Shown here: one piece after another, positions 6,945 to 10,075 of the stretch
How positions within the stretch are numbered: position 1 is the stretch's first letter
Layout: the number at the start of each line of letters is the position of its first letter
Assembly (NCBI GenBank): GCA_903901375.1
Contig: CAIUQV010000024.1
Location: 1-10,075, forward strand
Reading direction: 5' to 3'
Length of the DNA: 10,075 nucleotides
Source: an uncultured Ignavibacteriota bacterium
GTDB taxonomy: Bacteria > Bacteroidota > Ignavibacteria > Tepidaquicellales > Tepidaquicellaceae
The notes under the pieces: model-generated
The model's database searches: none
What the model was told of the DNA's origin: nothing
Seen by the model: only the letters and a program-made list of their open reading frames with translations
Made by a program: the position numbers and the translations under genes

Positions 6945-7331
6945 ATGAAAACAACAAAATTGTATCCGGGACTTCTTGTGCTACTGGCAATACTCACAAT
7001 ATCGCTTAATGGTTATGCCCAGGAGAAGGAGATGAAAAAAACTCCGGAAGAAAAAGCAAAGTTAACATCTGAAAGGTTAAAAGCTTCCTTAAATTTATCT
7101 GAAGATCAAACAGCTAAGGTATATGAACTGAATCTGCAGAAGATTAAGGACCACAAAGAATTTATTGAAAGCAAAGAGAAACTGAATTCGGATATGAAGA
7201 AAAAGAATTCAGAATACAAAAACTCGCTTAGTACAATTCTAACAGAAGAACAGATGAAATCGATGAAAGAAATGCACAAGGAAAGAAAATTCAGGAAGGG
7301 GCACAGGAATAAGATGAACCGAAACAGATAG
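6945..7331 (+). CDS. Spy/CpxP-like small periplasmic helical protein
   Basis: This 128-aa protein has a clear signal peptide (residues 1-25, likely cut after NGYA). The mature part is highly charged and predicted helical. It carries two LTxxQ-like repeats, LNLSEDQTAKVYEL (about 49-62) and LTEEQMKSM (99-107), the pattern of the Spy/CpxP superfamily of periplasmic stress proteins and their Bacteroidota relatives. A strongly basic tail, residues 111-128, is rich in K, R, H and N. A role as an envelope chaperone or stress sensor is inferred from the family only; a histidine/basic tail could also suggest metal or polyanion binding. It is a single-gene rightward unit, divergent to the Rieske gene and closed by a strong hairpin. 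No Shine-Dalgarno site is seen before the ATG. Confidence 0.72.
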   Translation: MKTTKLYPGLLVLLAILTISLNGYAQEKEMKKTPEEKAKLTSERLKASLNLSEDQTAKVYELNLQKIKDHKEFIESKEKLNSDMKKKNSEYKNSLSTILTEEQMKSMKEMHKERKFRKGHRNKMNRNR

Positions 7332-7364
7332 GAAAGCAGAAAAGACAAAAGGCATTAAAAAGAA

Positions 7365-7403
7365 ATTGCAGTAAAGACAAGGATGTCTTTACTGCAATGT
7401 TTT
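7365..7403. terminator. Bidirectional intrinsic terminator between convergent genes
   Basis: A perfect 15-bp inverted repeat (7365-7379 and 7384-7398) encloses the 4-base loop AGGA. Rightward, GTTTT follows (7399-7403), ending the Spy-like transcript 33 bp after its stop. Leftward, the complement of 7357-7364 gives a T-rich tract (TTCTTTTT), ending the lipoprotein transcript 20 bp after its stop. Stem length and tracts on both sides make a shared terminator the best reading; the T tract is better on the leftward side. Confidence 0.85.
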
Positions 7404-7418
7404 AAAACAAACCGAATA

Positions 7419-7883
7419 CTATTTATTTACGACTTTAACTGCTTTGAATCCACCCCTGTTTTTAATTCCCACCATAGTAGATTTTTCCCAGGTACCTTCA
7501 AGCTCATTTTCTTTGATGTCGAACCGCAGGAAAACATTATTATCAGAAATAGCAGGGTTAAGATTTATAAAAGCCTTCTTATTCTTTTCATCAAGCACAC
7601 CCGAGAATTTACCTCCCTGTGGAAACACAGATGAATACTGATCATTAACCACTTTAGTAACTGCAAATATTCCGGTAAAGTCAGGGTCCTCGAATATTTT
7701 AGGTTTCATTGTTCCTTCAAGTACAGTGACACCGGTAGAATCAGTAATTACAAAGCTATAATTTGTCAAAAAAGATTCAACCAGAGGACTAGTAAACACA
7801 ATATTATTCTGGCACCGCATACATCCTGAGATAGAAACGGTCAGCAAAATTGTAAGTACAAATAATGTTATGTATTTTTTCAT
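7419..7883 (-). CDS. Putative lipoprotein, beta-rich, function unknown
   Basis: This 154-aa protein starts with a lipoprotein signal: MKKYI, a hydrophobic core, then the lipobox SISG-C21. Met at +2 gives no inner-membrane retention signal, so it may reach the outer membrane. A second cysteine is at C24. The mature part alternates polar and hydrophobic residues as in a beta-sheet protein. It ends with a pattern seen in small lipocalin-like or beta-barrel hypothetical proteins: FSGVLDEKNKKAFINL, LRFDIKENELEGTWEKS, then GGFKAVKV. I cannot name a family. The ATG at 7881-7883 is only 4 bp after the metalloprotease stop, so the two are almost certainly co-transcribed. Possible jobs are surface partner or inhibitor of the protease, but this is inferred from context only. 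Confidence 0.75.
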   Translation of the reverse strand: MKKYITLFVLTILLTVSISGCMRCQNNIVFTSPLVESFLTNYSFVITDSTGVTVLEGTMKPKIFEDPDFTGIFAVTKVVNDQYSSVFPQGGKFSGVLDEKNKKAFINLNPAISDNNVFLRFDIKENELEGTWEKSTMVGIKNRGGFKAVKVVNK

Positions 7884-7887
7884 ATTA

Positions 7888-9630
7888 TTATTTAATTAAA
7901 ATCATTCGTTTAACTTCAGTGAATTTGTTTACTTTAGAAACCTGGTCTAAAGCTACTAACTTATAGAAATACACTCCGCTTGATAAATTGTATACGGAAG
8001 AATTGAATAGGTAATTTACAAAGCCTACAGATGTGTATTCGTTATTCATTAAAGTTGCGACTTCCCTTCCGTTAATATCGAACACCTTCAGAGTAACCGA
8101 AGAATTTTCAGGAATTGCAATCCTGATAGTTGTACTCGGATTAAACGGATTCGGGAAATTCTGCATCAAAGCAAAATTAGTTGGTTGTTCAGATGAATTT
8201 ATCACTGAGCCGAATTTTGAACACTGATTGTATCTAAGTCTAATTGTATCTCCGGGAAGAGGTCCAAATCCGAGCCTTGGGTCAATACCTCCGCCATTGT
8301 TTTGCCAGAAATGACAGTAACTCATTATTGTTCCTGTTGAAGCCTGACTTCCGCTGAAACAATTTCCTTCTGCATTTGTACATGAATCAATTGATGTTAT
8401 AGCGTTACTTCTTGTAGGCCACCAGCAAGCGTGGGTATGCATTGAACCAAAGTTATGACCGAGTTCATGCGTTGATACCATAACTGTCCAGGAGTAAGTA
8501 GGATATTCATAATAAGTATTCTCGATATTGCAGAAAGAGAATCTTCCTGAATGGTCCTGCGAATTATAGTTTGAGCAAAGTGTACCAATCCAGGCTATTC
8601 CGCCGATACCTAAAGGTCTTGTTGTGAGAAACTGAGCAAGGTCTCCGTTAAAATTATCCTGCTTATTATCTCCGAATGCAACAAGATACTCTTCAGAGCC
8701 GGAAATATTGCTATACGGATCAGGACTTGTATATACCTGTATTTCAGAAATCTGAACAGGGATATACTCATTCTGATATATCAGAGAAACAGAATTGTAA
8801 TATCCTGTTATATAATTATTGACATTAACCGTACTTGAGCCTTTATCCTGATACATTTTATAGTCTGCTTCCAGATATATCTTCACAGGTAATCTGGCAT
8901 TAACTGCGTCACCGTTATGTTTATTTCGCGGAAGATTACTTCCTGTTTTGTACATCTTCAAATCCCTGCCGTCTACTGCACATTCAAAAGGATTCTTTAC
9001 AAGCAAATCTTTTTCGTTGTAAAGAATATAATTGGTATTGTTTGAATTATCGGAAACGGGTCCAAGGTTAAAAGTACCTTCGCTAAAAGAAATAACACCC
9101 ATTACAAGATTATCAAAAACACTGATAGCAACTAACGAATTCGCTTCACCGTTTACGATACCTCTGTAGTAAATACCGGGTTTATAGTTTTCCTGTCTCT
9201 TGCCGTTTTCGGTAACGGATACGGATTTAAAATCATTTGAAAGCAGTTCAACCTCCTGAAGGTCGATATTCATATAGCTTTTTGAGCTGACAGGTAACCT
9301 AAGAGTAATGTTTTTGCTTTTACTGTTTACCAGTTCATTCAATTTCAGCTTATCAATTTTAATGTTTACTGCCTTTTTTATATCTCTATTTATACTGCTG
9401 TTTGTAAAAGGAGTATTCCTGTATTCGAACAGAATTACATCTATAAAACTATTTTTTGCCTTACTGTCTGCAATCAAATCGTTTATTTTCTGAACCGGAA
9501 CAACGTTTTCTTTATTACTTTTCACCTGTGTGATACCCGTACTCTGTTTTGAGTCCAGACCTGCATAGAGCAAAACAACCAACAGGATGACTAAAGCAAA
9601 GCCGGTTAAATTCATTATATACTTTTTCAT
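7888..9630 (-). CDS. Secreted reprolysin-like zinc metalloprotease with T9SS sorting domain
   Basis: This is a 580-aa extracellular metzincin. In order: a hydrophobic signal segment (about 7-23, possible cut after LYA); a propeptide-like region (about 30-240); and a catalytic domain (about 245-475) with HELGHNFGSMH (zinc ligands H388, H392, H398; catalytic E389). The Met-turn is GTIMSYC (M436). C-terminal residues 488-580 form a type IX secretion sorting domain, with NFPNPFNPSTTIRI, VFDINGREVATL and SSGVYFYKL. It should cross the inner membrane by Sec and the outer membrane by T9SS, to be released or surface-anchored. The catalytic domain joins the sorting domain directly, without the spacer repeats common in such proteins. 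C217 in NPFECAVDG could be a cysteine switch for latency. Substrate unknown. The start at 9628-9630 has a strong Shine-Dalgarno site. It sits between two small secreted-protein genes. Confidence 0.93.
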   Translation of the reverse strand: MKKYIMNLTGFALVILLVVLLYAGLDSKQSTGITQVKSNKENVVPVQKINDLIADSKAKNSFIDVILFEYRNTPFTNSSINRDIKKAVNIKIDKLKLNELVNSKSKNITLRLPVSSKSYMNIDLQEVELLSNDFKSVSVTENGKRQENYKPGIYYRGIVNGEANSLVAISVFDNLVMGVISFSEGTFNLGPVSDNSNNTNYILYNEKDLLVKNPFECAVDGRDLKMYKTGSNLPRNKHNGDAVNARLPVKIYLEADYKMYQDKGSSTVNVNNYITGYYNSVSLIYQNEYIPVQISEIQVYTSPDPYSNISGSEEYLVAFGDNKQDNFNGDLAQFLTTRPLGIGGIAWIGTLCSNYNSQDHSGRFSFCNIENTYYEYPTYSWTVMVSTHELGHNFGSMHTHACWWPTRSNAITSIDSCTNAEGNCFSGSQASTGTIMSYCHFWQNNGGGIDPRLGFGPLPGDTIRLRYNQCSKFGSVINSSEQPTNFALMQNFPNPFNPSTTIRIAIPENSSVTLKVFDINGREVATLMNNEYTSVGFVNYLFNSSVYNLSSGVYFYKLVALDQVSKVNKFTEVKRMILIK

Positions 9631-9636
9631 TTGTTA

Positions 9637-9646
9637 TCTCCCCTTA
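9637..9646 (-). promoter_or_regulatory. Strong Shine-Dalgarno site of the metalloprotease gene
   Basis: Reading leftward, AAGGGGAGAT ends six bases before the metalloprotease ATG (9628-9630). It overlaps the TAA stop (9644-9646) of the upstream lipocalin-like gene, so ribosomes ending there are well placed to restart. It is the only strong purine-rich ribosome site at any gene start in the window. Confidence 0.75.
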
Positions 9647-10027
9647 TTTAGATTTTTTATCATAAGTTAACACACGCTGAATACCGGAAGCACTAAGCAC
9701 CATTTTATCAACTCCGTTTACTGCAGTGAATGAAACGTTGTAACTTAAACCCGAAGCTGTATAAGTGAGAACATTTCCTGAATATGTATAGCTTCTGGTG
9801 ATGGGTGAACCGTTCGGACAGGTTAAAGTAGCTGTACCGCCGTTGAAATTGGCAATTTCGCCGAGGCAAACATCCTGAAGGCTTCCTTCCATCTTTGTCA
9901 ACTCCCAGGTACCTGCAACATCGCCTGTTGCAGTTAATAGTTTTTCGCATTCAGCACCTGTAAAAGAAATACCGAGTGCAAGCATTATCAACAGGTACTT
10001 AAACCCTTTTGTAAATCTGTTTGTCAT
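9644..10027 (-). CDS. Small secreted lipocalin-like protein
   Basis: From the ATG at 10025-10027 this is 127 aa with a normal signal peptide: basic MTNRFTKGFK, a hydrophobic core (about 11-20), then a likely SPase I cut after FTGA (residue 25). A cysteine follows at 27, but the residue before it is Glu, which does not fit a lipobox. The mature part begins with a GTWELTKMEGS block (39-49), the typical first strand of lipocalin-like domains in Bacteroidota. Alternating beta strands follow, with Cys at 54 and 70 that could pair. A TTG at 10049-10051 would add eight residues but gives a poorer signal peptide. The ligand is unknown. It is the first gene of the three-gene unit in this window, 13 bp upstream of the metalloprotease. 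Its promoter must lie in the last 48 bp or beyond the edge; I see none there. Confidence 0.78.
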   Translation of the reverse strand: MTNRFTKGFKYLLIMLALGISFTGAECEKLLTATGDVAGTWELTKMEGSLQDVCLGEIANFNGGTATLTCPNGSPITRSYTYSGNVLTYTASGLSYNVSFTAVNGVDKMVLSASGIQRVLTYDKKSK

Positions 10028-10075
10028 AATTATATAAGTTTTTTTTAGCAATTTAATATACTTAATAATTTCTAT

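Noticed and set aside
7106..7348. Leftward 80-codon open frame over the Spy-like gene
   Set aside because: It is a shadow of a lysine/glutamate-rich coding strand, giving a false hydrophobic F/L/S-rich protein that resembles a membrane peptide but has no support.
7383..7641. Rightward open frames (7383-7634 and 7444-7641) over the lipoprotein gene
   Set aside because: They lie antisense to a gene with a clear lipobox and tight operon spacing. The first begins inside the terminator hairpin, and neither translation has family features.
9644..10027. Reading the lipocalin-like protein as a lipoprotein
   Set aside because: A cysteine follows the signal peptide, but it is preceded by Glu (TGAEC), which breaks the lipobox. 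SPase I cleavage after TGA fits better.

Overview
The window is AT-rich bacterial DNA, most likely from the Bacteroidota/Chlorobi superphylum and probably an Ignavibacteria-like lineage. The main clue is the secreted metalloprotease at 7888-9630. It ends in a type IX secretion (T9SS) sorting domain with the NPFNPST motif and an FDINGREVATL-like strand, a form very common in Ignavibacteria and related phyla. Supporting clues are near-absent Shine-Dalgarno sequences, TTG starts at several genes, and one match to the Bacteroidota-type -7 promoter element TAnnTTTG. The lineage is an inference, because no marker gene is present.

Left block (1-2415, all leftward). In transcription order this holds a CPBP-family intramembrane protease, CdsA (CDP-diacylglycerol synthase, overlapping the protease gene by 8 bp), an acidic protein of unknown function, and the start of a thioredoxin-like protein that runs off the left edge. 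Spacing suggests one transcription unit. Divergent to it (2536-4770, rightward) is a two-gene unit: an EGY-like site-2 protease and an MFS transporter 3 bp downstream. Two unrelated intramembrane proteases therefore sit head to head across about 120 bp, next to a phospholipid-synthesis gene.

Middle block (4771-6789, leftward). A Tat-exported Rieske protein lies upstream of glycogen synthase GlgA. The stop codon of glgA abuts that of the MFS gene with no base between them. Rightward from 6945 is a small Spy/CpxP-like periplasmic protein. It ends at a perfect 15-bp hairpin (7365-7398) that probably terminates transcription from both sides.

Right block (7419-10027, leftward). A compact three-gene unit codes for a secreted lipocalin-like protein, the T9SS-exported reprolysin-like metalloprotease, and a lipoprotein with a beta-rich look. 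The metalloprotease has the only strong Shine-Dalgarno site in the window. The pairing of a metzincin with small secreted beta-barrel-like proteins recalls serralysin/inhibitor loci and is the most interesting hypothesis here, but it is untested.

I see no CRISPR array, tRNA, rRNA, insertion sequence, prophage gene or recognisable defence system. No gene-free stretch exceeds about 160 bp.
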